Shown here: positions 14,665-29,800 of the stretch, piece by piece
How positions within the stretch are numbered: the stretch's first letter is position 1
Layout: the number at the start of each line of letters is the position of its first letter
Assembly (NCBI GenBank): GCA_023053545.1
Contig: JAKZAN010000007.1
Span: forward strand, 6,820,001 to 6,884,000
Direction of reading: 5' to 3'
Origin: Lepidurus packardi
Lineage: Eukaryota > Arthropoda > Branchiopoda > Notostraca > Triopsidae
DNA length: 64,000 bases
The notes under the pieces: generated by a model
What the model saw: only the letters and a program-made list of their open reading frames with translations
Databases searched by the model: none
Told to the model about the DNA's origin: nothing
Program-made: the position numbers and the translations under genes

Positions 14665-17600
14665 GGTTGGGGAACTTGCGGGGTCCTGGTTTTTTACTCC
14701 TTGCTGCAGCCGCAAAAGAACTTGTATATGGTCCGCGGATAAAGTGGTGCTCGACACTAGACAAATGAAAGAACATTAGTTAGTAGCGGCAGTCTGTGTA
14801 CTGGCGGCAAAGAGCGGACTCCTATCACAATGCAAACGTCCCATCAATGTCTCGCCTAATATAACAGAGGGGTCATAAAAAGCTTTTTCGCTTCTTTGCG
14901 ATATGCTCCCGTGGCTTGCCCTTATACAGGCTCTTGCCCAGTCTTTATGGCAATATTACTAGCCTTATGCGATACAAGTTGGGAATATAAGAAATGGAAG
15001 AGCTATATATACAGCGAGAGTGCTGCTTGAGTTCAGGGAGAAAAATCGTCCCTTAGACCCGACTATGCGCTGTTTGGACCACATGTGTTACTAGTGCGCT
15101 TCTCTTGCTGCTGTGCAAAGTAAAATAGCGAACATAAACCCAAACTTTTCTCACCCAAACCCATTGTCTCACACCACAGTAGTAGTACGGGGATATCACT
15201 TATCGAAAAATAAAATTTTTACCTTACCCAAGAGCAAAAAAGTTGACAGTAATCACAACTTTGCCATGCCTTACACACGAACTACACCACACAAGAGCTT
15301 ATCTGTCGCCATAGCGAAATAGCTGTCAATACGCCAAGATATACACCTTGCAAGACATGCTGTTCTTTGCTGATGGGAATTTCTCAGACAATGCTAAAGC
15401 TCCTTCCTACTATGTTGTTGCTATAGTCCGCCATTGACGGAAGCAGCTCCTCTGATGGTGGACTCAGGAATGCTTGCGTGCACCCTCTGCGCGGGAAAAT
15501 TACTGCTGCATCTTTGAGCTACGCCGCTTGTCTTCAAACAGTCTACAGAACACGCAATTCTAAGATAATTCCTTGTTTCTGAACAAGATTTAATTAAGCT
15601 TATTCTTTGACGACAGTTAATGGAGGGTCTTTTATTTTATTGATTACATATATGGATGATGCAGAGTGAAATAAAGTAAAAACATATAGGAATGATGACC
15701 ACCACGGGCATTTCTCTTCACGAGACAATTGCAGTTGCGAAGGTTCGGCTTACTGGAGTTATAAAAGTAATGCGAGCCGAATGTCTACATTCTGGGGTCT
15801 ATTGAAAATTACGGATATGGCTTCTGACAACCATTACGACGGGCTTGTCAACAGGATGGAAGCATTGAGTAAGTCAGAAGATTACCCTTCTTCGGATTTT
15901 ATCCAAGAACAACGTACTGTTTTTTCTTTTCTTTTTTCTGTTCGCTTTCCTTTATATTCCTTGGCTCGCTGTATGGCTTTTCTGACTTTGGAAAACCCAA
16001 AATGAAGAAAGACTCCAACTGCAGCCGACCAGTAGGGCGCAAGGATACTGGCTTAAATCCAAGGACTTTTTTCTTTTCTTTTTCTTTTTGACCTAACTTT
16101 TGTTCCCCGACACGAGTCCAGCTCGGTCATTTTGCACTACCGCTATGTTGTCGTTAGACAAACGGGGCTAGGATTTATGTAACGACAAGGGCGGAGGAAA
16201 CCAGGCGTGCATAACGGATTTGCAAGCCAGGCTTGCTCTTATAACTTTCAGCACTCAGGTCAGGAAGGAAGTTTAAAGTTACGCAAAGGAAGTTGGCACT
16301 GGAAAGCGCAAATTTGCTGGGTTTCCCAATCAGATCTCCGGTTCTCTGGAAGGTGATGAACCAACACCAATTGACAGGAAATTGGCCAAAGTTATAGGTC
16401 CTTACACGCGATATTTAGGTAACTGAAAAGTAATACAACTCAAGATTACCTATTCGCTTTTCCGTTTTCTTTCAATTCCCTCCACGTTTACCTACAACAT
16501 GGCAAAATACGAGCTGTTTTTAAGTCCCAAAAAAGAAAAATCGTACGGGAACACGCTCTTTCTAAGAATATAGGGGCACAGGAAATGAGTAATAAGCTTA
16601 TTATAAAGAAAGAAAAGTAAAAATCCCTGGCAATTTGTTTTGCTATCAAGTAATACTGCAAGGAATATGAGGCACGATATGGCGTTCTTTAGCAAAATGT
16701 GCTTACGAGGAAACGTATATTTCGAGACTCAACACCTGTGCCAAATGCGTTATGGTCTAACTATACTATACAGCTATGAGAAACAGCTGTTAAGTGGTAA
16801 ACGGGAGATCCCGTTGGCAGTAATTGAATATCATCTATTTTTTTCTCCCCCACATTAAGTTATTGAGTAGCTCGTAAGGCTCGTGTAAGCTTGCTCTCTC
16901 CCAGACGAAAAATAATATAGGTCCTTTCCAGTTTTTACGACTCTCAACCCCCCACGTCAAAGCCAGGGGAACTGGAGGGAGTTTGATAAGGTTGCCTGGT
17001 CAGCTATATGAAGCCTGCAGACTTGAACATTGGGCGTGTCCTTACAAACTGCTCAAATCGGCAACTTCCAAGATTTGTGTGTTTACTTCACTATTGTTGA
17101 AGGATAAGTATTGTCATGATTCTACAAATCAAGTCGCGCTGACAAAAACATTATTTTTTAAAAATATACTTTTACTTAGTTCCGTTTTAGATCCGGGAAC
17201 AATGCGTAATAACATTTCAAGCTCTTTTCAGCTAGGTGCCGAATACTGTAGTGTCTCCTACTCAATTATTTCCATAGTGCTGGCAGGAAATTAGATTGCT
17301 CAGCCAAAAGCCTCCACAGCAAATGTAAACTTAACCTATGGCGCAGTTAATTTGCGGAGGTTTGACTCAATTGCTGCTCGACTTCTTGCCGAGACCGAGC
17401 TCCGTAAGTTAAGTGGGGAACCATGTCAAAGATATATCGACGAAATGGTGATGGGTGGTTTTATCGTGTAGCTGTTATTGCTCTCCGAGAATGCCAGGCA
17501 CATAGAAACTAGGCTATATATAGTTAACTTTCGAAACAAAAAGGTTTTGGATCCGTTGCTACGGAGAAGTCTGCTTGCGTCTTAAGACGGACTTTTCCTT

Positions 17601-17783
17601 TCCCTTCCTATATTTTTAGCGACATTTCTGCATGTCTGCCGTTGCAACGCTTTTGCAGAACGGGAAAAGAAAACAAAGTGTAAGGGAGGTCATTTAGGGT
17701 CAAAAGATCTACACGAGAAACATATACTTACTTGACAAAAAGGTGACAAGTGCTTAATGCAACGCTATTACACATACATTATT

Positions 17784-17812
17784 CACGACACTGTGCTGCG
17801 CAAAGTGTCGTG
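17784..17812. repeat. Short perfect inverted repeat (9-bp arms)
   Basis: CACGACACT at 17784-17792 and AGTGTCGTG at 17804-17812 are exact reverse complements with an 11-nt spacer. It lies in the gene-free region between the receptor genes; significance is unknown. Confidence 0.8.
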
Positions 17813-20800
17813 CCATCAGTTGGCCGAGTTTCTGTTTACACGAAATTGGCTGGGAACCGAAAGCAGAATTAGTCAAGGAGAACGAAGGGGATCCCTGCTG
17901 AGCCTTTCTTGCTACGAAAGGCCCCTTTTATAGCATCCCTTATTTTTGCTTTTTATTTGAAAAAAAAAGGAAATACACCACTCTGAATGTTTGCATGGTA
18001 AAGCCATTTGCTTGCCTTTCACAAATACGACAAGTTAAAGCTGTGACTTTTTTAAGTCCCTGAAAATGACCCAGTTAAGTTGACTTTTTGGTGTGTACGT
18101 GTGGGTGTGTATGGGCAGGGTGGCTCGGTTTCTTCCCGAAAGAGCTCGCTACCTTTACAGATTTCCCTGGAGATAGGAGTCCGCAATGGGCCATGCCACA
18201 TTGAAAGTTCTGCAACGTAGGTGGTGCGCTACATTGCCGTATGGGGCGGTGTAACGTCGGGGCGAAGGATGTGGTATCAGCCTCGCAAGACGAGGTGCGA
18301 GACTCGCTTTCTATAGTCAAATGTTGAATAATCTATAAGGCCTCGTCTTCCTTTTCTCTCTTGAAATTGGCTTTCGTCTCTACTCCCCCTCGCAATCCTG
18401 CTACTCCTTTCATCCTCTTTGATATTCTTAAAATCCAACGACGAGAGCTTCCATCGCCCCACTTTTCTTCTCGCTCAGTGTACCAAAGCACGCTATACAC
18501 CATACCAGCCAGCTCATTGTCTCCAAAAACAAAACGCAACAGTGCCTCAATGACGAGGATTTCTGCGCAGCTGCTTGCTTTGCTTTGGAGGTTTTGAGAA
18601 GGGGATAGGTAAATATTCGTGTCATAGATAATTGCCGTATAAAAACTCTTGCATTCCTGTGGGTTAGCAAAAAAAAGACGAAGTAATTCCCTATTTGCCA
18701 GTTCACTCTTGCGCTTTGGGTCCGGTTAGAGTCTTATGTAACCCTGCTTTAGCCAAACAATCCCCCGAATAAGCAACAGAATCTGCAAGCAGACCGTAGA
18801 GACCGTAGCTGGACCGTAAAGAAATAAGGACTGCGAGAAGCCAACAGGACGGGTAACAAAGCACACAGACGAATATTCCATAAATAATTATAATAATTGG
18901 TGGATAATTCTCGGGGAGTGCTCTCACGAGAGCGCAAACTAGAGGATTCATTGCCGATACGTGCTGAACGGTACCGATGTTTTTTATGCCTGCTCGCCGA
19001 TAAGGACTCTAAAGGTGCCAAGTCTATTGGGATTTCACTTGCTCTCAATTTATACGAAATGGTGCCCTGGATGAAGAAAAACTTATTTTCTTTTTTTTCC
19101 ATTTTACTTCCCTACTTTTGTGATATCCCTTTCGTCCTCTGCCAACCACGTTCCTTCGCCTAAGCAATAGTTCTCGCACTTAAGGCTCATCCAGACAGTC
19201 TATTGCATTTGTTCTGCTTAAAGCGTCTTCTTCCAGGGTATTAACCAGAAATGGTTTAAAGCCCGAAAGCCCTAGCCACGTAAGGGTGAGAGAAAATTGA
19301 AGCAAAAGTATCGGCAAACTTCTCGCGGTAGACGGATTGAGATCAGATCATATTGAGAAGCAGATCTGATGAGGCAGAAATGCCTTTTCTTCTTGCCACC
19401 GTCGCTTACATATTGAACGTGCTGCGCTACTGAAAGTTTTTTTTAAGCCTTCTGCGCCCTAAGACTCATCAACTACACGAGGCAAAGCCATTGCCTTGCA
19501 ATGACGAGATAATGGTCTAGAAGACGAGGAGCACGTCAACTGCATAAGGCTTTTTTCAGTCAAGGGAGCGCCATATTGCACACTTGCTCGCTTCTGCGTT
19601 ATTTCACTTTTGCTTAGCAATCGCCTTTGACGATTTGGGCAGAAGCTCATCATTGCTTTGGCTTAGAGGACCGTTTCAGATAACCGAAGCAAGCTACTAT
19701 TTACAGCTCGCATGATTCCCTCCATTGCTGCGGCCAAAGCCTGACCAGCGTGAAAACTCTATACTGAATGGGCCAGTCGGATAACGATGATGAATACCCC
19801 GTAACGTGATGACCATTCATCATCCTGCGAGACAGGTGACACCCAACAAACTAGAATTGCTTAGAATATAAAAATGCGCCGCCTCCTATGAGAACAAACT
19901 ATAGCTCGCTTCAATATAGCACGCAACAAAGAATTCCAGACACGAGAATCCGTTCTACTTTTCATCCTTACTGCTGGCGCCTTTAAACAACAAATACTTT
20001 AGCCAATCCTGAAATATGAAGGATAAATTACATTATATGGAAGGGTGGTACCCAACAAGGGGTGGAGGTAAAAAAACAGGACAGCAACGAAAAAGTATAG
20101 GACATTGAGACTTGACACTTTTCCTTTCTTGGTAGTACACGTAAAACTTGTAAGAGAGTGAGTTGAATTAGAATTTGCAACAATAGAGACGGGCATTTTG
20201 GCTTCATAAATCCCGGCATCGTCATGCGAACTGACAGCTTAGATTGGGTAGAAAACGTGCTTTGAGCGGCTCGTTTTCTCGGCGACACTTCATTCTTCCC
20301 ACAGTTCCCCACTTATAGCAACCCAACCAACGCAACCCAGCTGTGCAATCGATCTGTGGGGTTGAGGTAAGCGACAATGCTGCTGCTGGTACATGCTGCT
20401 GCTTAATCTGCTGGTAAATGCTATCCGCCTCAATAATCCCCCTAGAATTGCAGTTCGCTGCGACATATTTCATTATTCCTTCCTGGGACGATCCCTCGTT
20501 TTCAAATCGTGAAACTGAAAATAGAAAGAGAGGGAGAGTAACACATAAATTTCCTGCCTAGTCGCATGTTCAGCTATTTACACGAAAGTAAATTACTGTG
20601 TTCCTTCCCTCGTTGTTGTTCTTGATTCCCATTTCAAAACGCAAAGACAATGTGTTTTTATTATATTGCACCGTCAATCAATCTGCCTTCATATATTTTT
20701 TGCAGAAAAGCTTTGTTATTTTTGCAGAAATTTCGAAGTTGTTGATCACAGGAAAGGCCTCTGGTCCCGGAAGACAACATGCGTCCATACATGGAGTGGT

Positions 20801-23800
20801 TAACAAAATATTCTTTGGTTCGAACTTGGGATGGATCAGCAGCGCTTTTGTCCGGATCCTCATCCTCGTTGTGAGCTATTCTTATTGAACCCAAGTGGTT
20901 GTGATAAGAAAACGAAGGGCTTTATACAAACGAGTTCCTTTTCCTCCCAATGTTGACTAAACAGAACAGCGATTCAAGAGTCTTTCTGGCTTATATGCTG
21001 GGTGCTCGAGTCTTTTTGAACAGGCTTGAGGATTGGACCCGCTTTTCTTTTCGATTAAGGGGAAATTTTTTATCTTTTCTTTTGAACGCGGAACACTTTC
21101 TTTTATTCTTGTCGGTACAAGAGGGCATAGAAGAAAGCCCCCGCCTCTCCACTCAATAGAAAGACTGACGAGAGACTTCGTCCCTTGATTAGTTGTCGAA
21201 AGAGTCCCCGAAATACACAAGCGTATACTCGGCAATCCATTTTCTTTCACTACCCAAAGCAAAGTAAAAGATTGTAGGAAGTAATCCTGCTGTCACTCTT
21301 TCTCCGAGTATGTTATCGGGATAGATGGTGCTTGAAATCAAGGCATGCTTAGTATTAAACAACAAACGCTTGCCCCTTTTAACTTGTAAATTAGACGATC
21401 AGAGGGGGGCTGTGTAGTGCGAGCGGCATTAGTGCGAGTTCTACAAGCTCAATAATCTTCAGCTACTTGGTTATGTTTCTCATTGGCTTTCAAAAACCTC
21501 CCCCCTCCTTTAACTCGGTCTCGCTTATACCTACTTGACTGTGAACTACTGTTCTGAAGCTCGTTGCTTTTTAAGACGTGCTAGAACTCGATTAATAAGA
21601 GACGCAGCACGAAAACGTCCATACTAAAACCATAAGGTCTTTTTTCCCACCACCTTTAGCACATTTATAAACGAAAGTCTTCGTTTCTTGACTCGTATTT
21701 CTAGGGAGTCATTAGTCATATTGAATGATGGGACTCGTAAATGTGTTAGACAGAAAAGGAAAATTGGCCCATGACTACCGGACCGTTTGATTGGGGAAAT
21801 GCCATATAAGACACACTGTAGCTTTTCTTCTCTCATAGACTTCCAAATAAGACAAATACATAAAAAAGAACCTTCTCGGATTGGGCACGCAAAAGAGACA
21901 AGTGAATCACATCCACAGATTCGCAGCGTTTGTTGAGATTGCTGCGCAGATTGAACAAAAAAACGCGACTGTCTGTTTCTATATGCTTTTCCGTCTCCAG
22001 TCACGGGACAACCGGGTTCTGTTTTTTTAGGAGAGTCAGCGAAAACCGAGTCGGGGAGATCTCGGATCCTAGCAGCAGTAATCTAAGAGAGGTTTGAAGC
22101 GTTACACCTGGGTGACAGGCAGCTTCCGCCAACTGCACCGGAGAAAACGGTGACAGCTCAGGGAAATTACTATTTTCAAACCAAACTGACGCATGGACTG
22201 TCAAGATGGAAGTCGAAGGTCATTGTGAAATGTTTTAGCAATGTCCGGCGTCATCCCTTACTTATTTGTATACATAACCATGCACCTACTTTTTGTATTC
22301 CCTTTATGCGCAACCGTCTAGTATTAGTAATGAAACGGGACTGTTAGACCCAGCTCACCGTCTTTCCATGCTCATCACGTTAAATTGAACTCTATTGTAT
22401 GTGGCGTGCACCTCCGCTTTTAGACTGCATACAATAACACAAGGCAGGCTTGGGAAATCGCACTTTCACCAACGGTAACTTCATCCTTTTCAGCCGTTCC
22501 AAGAGATTGACAGAAGCTATTCCGCGCTATTTCTTTCCCCGTGACCTAATGCCATTTTCAAGACCTTTTAGGACTGTTTTTATGACGGGATGCTGACGGG
22601 TTCAGGGCATTAGCAGTCAAAATTTCGGGTACGTATTGGAAGGTTCTGGTAACACTACGTGACAGAATGAAAATTGTGTTCGCACTTGCCTTTGCGCCGC
22701 TTGGTTCCAGCTGTGTTTTGCGTACTGATGTGAAAGAGAGAAGAAAAAGAGAGAGACAGCTTGAAAGCTTTCAAATGCACCTGCAACTTGCCGCAAGACT
22801 TTTCTCCTCTCAGTGTTGACTATCGTGAAGGCTTTCCTTAAAGAAGGCACGTACAAAAAGGCTGCTTTATTCTGGTATTTAAGCGTCACAAGAATCTCAC
22901 AGACCTATATAAGACGGTATTTGCGTTTGTTTTGTGGGGTTGTTGGAGCGGCTGCGAGATCACAGTATGGTGGAGGCGGTCGGAGGTTGTTAATCTCAGA
23001 ATCTTACCAGAGAACGTGACTACAGGCTTTTCGCATTTTTCCGAAGCACAACAGCCACACACTAAACTTGGCTAGAGCCAGCATCACCAGCAGGCTCGGA
23101 AGCATGCGACTCGTGCACTTTCCTATTTATTCTTCTTCTGTTTCTTTGTTCCGCCCTTCCTTAATACACCTACAAAAAGCTCGAATATTCTGGCGTCTTT
23201 CTCGCACAAGAATGAAGAAAACATAAGAGCTTTTGATCCAATTACGCTGGAGACCAGCTCCTATCTTACGACCTTCGTTTACCGTAAATTCTACTGGATA
23301 CTTGCAACAACTTGGTTAACGTATTCCCAATAAGAAACAGAAACGCACGGACGAGTCACGAGAATTTCAGAGATATTCCTGTGCGAGGCCTTTTCGTACA
23401 CGATTTCGGGAGCACGCGATCAGCAATCTTGTATCTGTGCCCGATCATGGTAACAAAGACAGCGTCAGCTTATTTTAATAAACTGGTTCCAAAACAAAGC
23501 TATGACCGCCATGACGGTACGAAGCGAAGCAACGCAAAGACATTGCTGCAGCAAGAAAAACCTTTTTTTACGTGACAACTTCCCTTTACACTGCTCACAG
23601 TTATGCATTGTTGCACTGCCTGACTTGAAAACGCCTTCGCCTTCGCCTTCTCCATCTATGCATAGCTAGAAGAAAAGAACACTAGCCGGCGTATACCAAT
23701 TTGGAGTGACAACGACGTGCCCAGCCAGTCAAGAGCAAGGCAAGCAACAGATCTATCGTTGCATTCCAAGTATCCAACGGCTACAGCAACCACTAAAGGA

Positions 23801-26800
23801 CACCCAACTTTTTACTGTTCCGAAAGAGACGGAAAAGAGACAAGAAAACTCTGGACAGCAGACGACTTCAAAGCAGATCTTCGACAGCAATATTGGAATC
23901 GGGGGGCGGGAGGAGGGCGGGGAGGAGGGCTGGGACGAGACAACAGTCACGAACCTTAGCGGGATTCACAGCAATAAAAACCACGCGATAAGATTTCAAT
24001 TTTTTCTTCTCCCTTCTGACCGGTTGAAGGGCAAACTCACCAATATTTCTTTCTTTTTCTTTTCCTGTTTCAGTTAACTTTACTTGATTAAAATGGGAAT
24101 TCTTGGAAAACGCTATCAATTTTCCTCCCTTCTGAGTAAACCAGGTGATAGTACAGTTTCAGCCTGGGATAGCAAACATTTCACAAGTAGATGCTGTAGT
24201 GTATTCAATATACGGAATTAATTAGCGCATGGGAAACTGTACTTAAAAAACCCCATTATTTTAAATTACAATCATAAGCGCAGGGGATAACAGATTACAT
24301 TCCACAATGTAGAGTCTTGTCCTTTGATTCAAGGATCAAGCTATTATGGAAAGAAATGGGACGCCATCTGAAATCTTGCTTTCCTTAGCCTCTTAAAATT
24401 AGCTCATACTAAGGCCTATAAACTTCTGCACTGAGGAAATAATCGTGTTAACTTAGAAAAGGAAAAGCACGAGGAAAGTTCCATTTGCCTTAGTAAGGGA
24501 GTGAAGGTTAGTCCGAAAAGAAAAAGTTTGGGTATCAAATAACCCCTGGCTATGCTTAAGGCTATAGGCTGGCTCAACAATGCATGGGGTTAGGGGGAAA
24601 AAGGGGGCCCCAGGACCCCTGCGATACCAGACTTTTTATGACACAAAACTTTGCATTGCCAATTTCGTGCCCGTTGCACACCCCTGGCGAACAAAGCAGA
24701 GAAACGTTTATCTACAAAGCACACTCTTCCACAAGAATCCCCTTTCGCCCACAGTAAGTAGCCATAGGATCCTTGTTGCAGCAATAAGCACCAATTTTTG
24801 TCCGAAAGTAAAACAAATCCAAAAAACAGAGAGTTGCGAACCGCTTGCTTTTCCTATCAAAACCATTTCTTAATTCTGGGTCAATACATTTCCGAACTGC
24901 GTTTGTAGACTTTTATGTGACTTTACATACTATAATGATCACAAGTACGAACGCAGACATGCTAAAGCGGCCTCTACTTTGCTTAAGCAATAAGGGCAGC
25001 AAGAAAGGTAACATTGCAAGCCTGATCCTCCCTTATACCTCGTTCGGTGACAGTTTTCTTTCCTTTAGTAAAGCCCAACATTTTACCGAATTTATCGCCA
25101 TAACGTGACAGCCGCTGCACATTTCGCTCTCACGGGTAATGTTTGAGGGCGACGAGAACATGCATATAATAAGACAATATTTCTTCGCATAGCTCTTAGT
25201 ACGAAGCGCCCATTCTCGCTCGCTTCGCTCTTCCTTAACAACGCTATATACTAAAAAGCACATATATACCCACCGAAAGGGACCGAACAGACAATATATA
25301 CATGTACCGACTGCCACACGACATGTGTTGTTTTATTGCTAATCAGCCCGTTAAGCATACATTCACTATGTAGCTGATTACCGATCGAAAAAAATTTTAA
25401 ACCCTAGTTCCCAAGATTAACCTTATGAACTACTGAGAGGTATCTAACTTGGCTTAAATCGCTGAAGTTGGAGCTTTGCTACGTTGAAGGGGTGTACGCG
25501 GGTCAAACGTCACGCAAGAACTCTTTGTATTCTGCATACAAAATTACAATTACACTAGGCTGAAGTCTTTGTCGTTCGTCGTTGTCATTGGTCAGTCAGA
25601 GATTTCGAACGTCTAAGAACATGTGCTAAGTCTGTTTTTTGTCAATCATAAATCTTCCTAGGAAGGTCCATTGAAAAGGTACCCATTTTCTGACCTCTTA
25701 ATCGTAGGAGTCATTTTTTAGCCTAGCTGCATGTTAGTTATGCCTTTCTCGAGCTCCGTACATCTGGAGTTTAGGGAGAAAAGGTAAAAGTAACATGCAC
25801 GTAACTTCGCCCGACCAATTACAAATAATAGTAATACAGAAGATACTAACTATCCGTTATTATTCTTATTATTGCTAATTATTTAAAAAAATAAAACGTT
25901 TGCCGTGTCAACCTGTCTTCATAACATGGGATTGCCTATTCTCCAGCGCTTTAAACTCCGGTTTAAGCGACTTTCCGGTTTTACCGCAGTACATTCGTTT
26001 TTCAAGACTTGCCGGGTATTCCAAATAAATACAAAAGGCAAATTTTTTTCGTTTCAAGGTGTACTTTTTCTGCTTGGGCGCAAGTCAAATGGGACCTATT
26101 CCTTCGTTCCGAAGAGAATTAACGGGCAGCAATAACGTACTCAAGCAGATAAGGTTGGGAAATCGAGCCAAAAAATGGAAAGTAGAGACGCCCTTCCCTT
26201 CCCTCTCCGCCCTCCCCAGGGGAGCTTTTGGGTAACCGTCACAGCGGACATTTCTACTCTGGTCGATCTCTTTCCCCTGACAGTAATACTGAACAGGAGA
26301 CCATTTTCATATTAGAGTATATGGCTCTTTACTTAGTATCTCCTATTGAAGAAATAAGGAAGCAATGATCTCGATGATGGGTACCAAGACTAGCGGCAAA
26401 TCATCTTCTGATGGCGCAGTGAACTTCGTTTTGTATTTTAAGAAAAAAAAAAGACGTTTCCTTACTCTCAAAACTTGAAACCAGTTCTGGACCCTTATCC
26501 CTTAATGAAACTGAAAAGGGATGAAGTTATTAAAATTGGCGAGGTATATAGGCGCGGATGCCTGATACTGAGTCCAGGGTTATAATGCTGCGGGTTTTAA
26601 GACTTTTGCAGCTGTTCTTCGTGCACAAACAATGCAGAAGGACGCACTTCGGAACTACCAGGAGCTCCAACATACCGTTTACTAACTTGACACAAAGTTA
26701 TAGCTCGCAAAGTTCCCTTCGTTTCTTGGCCGATCGTTCAAAGGAGAGTTTACAGTGAATACGCAATACAACACACCAGTTTCTACTGCTTATATCCATA

Positions 26801-29800
26801 CCCAATCAAATTTAACCCCGAGGTGGCAAGACACATAACTGCCAAGTTTACGGATTTCGCAGGTGCTGTAAAGTGACAAAAAAGTGAATCTAGGAAGCTT
26901 ATACAACTCAGCATGCGACAAGAAGAGAAATGCGCTCTATTTTTCCTTCCAAGAAGAGAATTTTATGACTTTCATGGAAAAGCAATGAAATCGCACATGG
27001 GTGACCACACTGGGACTCGATATTGCCTTGTATCGGTAAACGTATTTCCTTTCCGTCTCCAATAACAACACCACTGCGATACATCTAGCCGAGTCTATGA
27101 CAATACCAAGGGCGAAAAGTTTATTGCAATTCCTAAATCCCAAAATAGCCATAAGCAAAACTAAGCATTGAGAAATGAACGCTACATAATATGACCCAAT
27201 TTTATATTTATTTTTTTGCCGCCAGCATCTTCTCATCCTTTTTGTTGCCGGGAAGCTGAGAGCTACAGCGCCGCTATCTCAAGTGAGCAAGGCCAGAAGG
27301 CTAGTTTTGAAATGAAAAAGCGACGTCTCCGTCTTCAAGTAGCCCACTTTGTCAAAGACAGAGCAAACAAAAATGCCTTACCAACTAGGAAGCTCCCCAT
27401 ACTATCTCACTGCACGCTCTGAATATTTTCGATGTTTTTTTGCTTTTCGTTTTTCCCTATTTCTTAGAGTTATTAATCTTAGGGAAGTGCAGAAATATTT
27501 TTTTCTGGTGTACATGCATTTCTTCGACACACAAGAACGTGCCTGCCAGAAATGAGAGGATGTGCTGTTTCTTATCGAGCTGCTGGTGCTAAAGGTCTGT
27601 ATTTCTGATCATTTATTTTTTTCTATTTATTTTTGTTGGTGTATGCAAAATACAAGGGATCTGCTGAAATTCCCAAAGGCGCGATAGGACAGCACGCGGG
27701 AGATAAGAATGCTGAGAATGGATATGAGAAATGGACATCACGACTTTTGGATCCCTTGATCGACTTTGACGCGAGAGGCGACAGCTATTCACGGCCTTTT
27801 TTCGCTGTTTTTCCCTCCCCCAACCGTTCTCATGTGAGTCAAGACTAACTTTTACCCCAGCCCCAGCTTCTGCGCTTCACCTGCTGCAAAAGCTCGGATG
27901 CCGGTGACAACATAAGCTGCATCATATTTTCTTATTGTGTCGCACTGACAGAAAAGTTTGGCGAAGTCAGAAGGACCGTCCCTTACTCTTGGCCTTACAC
28001 CTTTTCTTTTCTTATTACCTTTTTTTATTATTTTTTTCCTAGGGAACCCATATGGCATTCAATAACAGCTCAGAAGTTTGAAATTACTTTTCGAGATTGG
28101 TTCTGCTCGCAGAATTAAAAGGAAAAATGGCAGCGGGAGAAAGAGAATTACTACTATCAGTGCTGGATACAACACCAAGAACATAATTGATTCGAGAGCG
28201 GGAGAAACATTGGATACAGCACAAGCAAAGCTATCGGCTTTTTCTTCCAGCAATGGACGGTGGCAGTTCGGGCGAGTCTGCTTTGTAGATTTCTGCCCAT
28301 GTATAACGTTACCCTCCATAAATTTACGGCTGCCCAGGCAAGCAAATTTAGTGGAGTAAATAAATCGTGGAGCTACTACACGAGTAAAACTTGAGGTAAT
28401 CGAACAAGTAAAACTGTGGCGCTCGCTTGCGTTTGAATCGGCAGGTTTGGGCTGGGAGCAGAAAAGTATAATGGCTTGGCTCATAAAACATTTCTGCACA
28501 AGAGAATCTGCCCCATAAAGACAATTTTACGACAATTTTATATGACACACCCGGAAAGAAGGTAAGACGATCCAAAACCGGCGGGACAATGAAGGATGTC
28601 ACCGTGAAGTATTTGCCAAGTTGATAAATGACGGCTGCATCATTCATTCCATGAAAAGGAACAGGAGTTTACATTGCTCGTGGGTCTGACTTCAAAGTTT
28701 GACAACGCTTGTTCAACACGGAGAGATTTATCAACCAAAAAAGGTGAAAAAAAGTAGCCCTGTAACTGTATTCGAGAGTCCTAAGTGATAGCTGTCCCGC
28801 GGACTTGTAATTGGCATCAATGACTATGAGGAAATGCACCAGCTGGGGTGTTCAGGCGGGTCATGGATTCCGTTGTGACTGGATAAATCGGGGTAAAAAT
28901 ATAAAGGGAGAGGGGGGGATAAATAGCTTTAAAAGCTCTCAAGATTTGCCTTTTCACTCGGCGCGTTTCCGAAACATATTTGCTATGCTGCCAAAGTGGT
29001 GTCTTCCCAAAACTCAGACAAAACTGTGTTGCTTCTCTCGTCCTCGATAACCCTTAAATCAATGCTGGCAGCAAAAGTACCTATACTTTCCCCGCCCTCG
29101 GGTACCTGGAAGAGTAAGTAGTTCCGTAATACGATAAGGCTCTTTTGGTTTTCTTTTTTAGAACCGGAGAGACTAGCAATACTGCCTTCAATATAAAACC
29201 TACCAATAGCGTTTTTTGCTGTTGGGTCTGGAAATAATAAGCGGTCCCTGGGCAATGTTCCTGTGCTTCGGGTCTTCCCTCGACTTGGAACATTTCTGTA
29301 CTTACTGTGTTTGAAAAGTAGTGCGTGTAAGGCATACTCAGCCTTGACACCTTCCCTTTAATTTTTTCCTCCGGCTTTTTTCCTCCGCGTTTGACTTTGA
29401 ATTTGAAGAGAAGATTCGCTTTGCGCCGAAGCTCCAATGCAACGTTATATAGCGTTCAGCTCAAACCAGGCAAGTGGGGAAGCTTGTCTAGCTGCGTGCT
29501 GCATTAAAATGGCCCCAGCTATCGCGCACGCGGGACTCGACGCTCCTAAAACACCGCAGTATTGCGGCAACGCCTTTCCCGGTAACATGTAAGACATGGT
29601 TTCCTAGGGAGAACAGGAAGGAAACCAGGAAGCGAGACAGGAAAAGAAGTGGAAATTCTATCAAATTATCGGTATATCCCTTCAAGTTAAAAGCGTGTCG
29701 ACGACGAAAGCATTCCAACGCATTGCTGTTGCCCGACGTGCAAATGTTCGCGTACAGCAGAAGTTTAACTTGTTTGGAGACTACAGTGCTTTGGCGTTAC

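Noticed and set aside
28059-28499. A 146-codon minus-strand frame with a hydrophobic segment
   Set aside because: No recognisable motif, overlapping frames on both strands are similarly open, and no splice partners were seen; judged to be chance.
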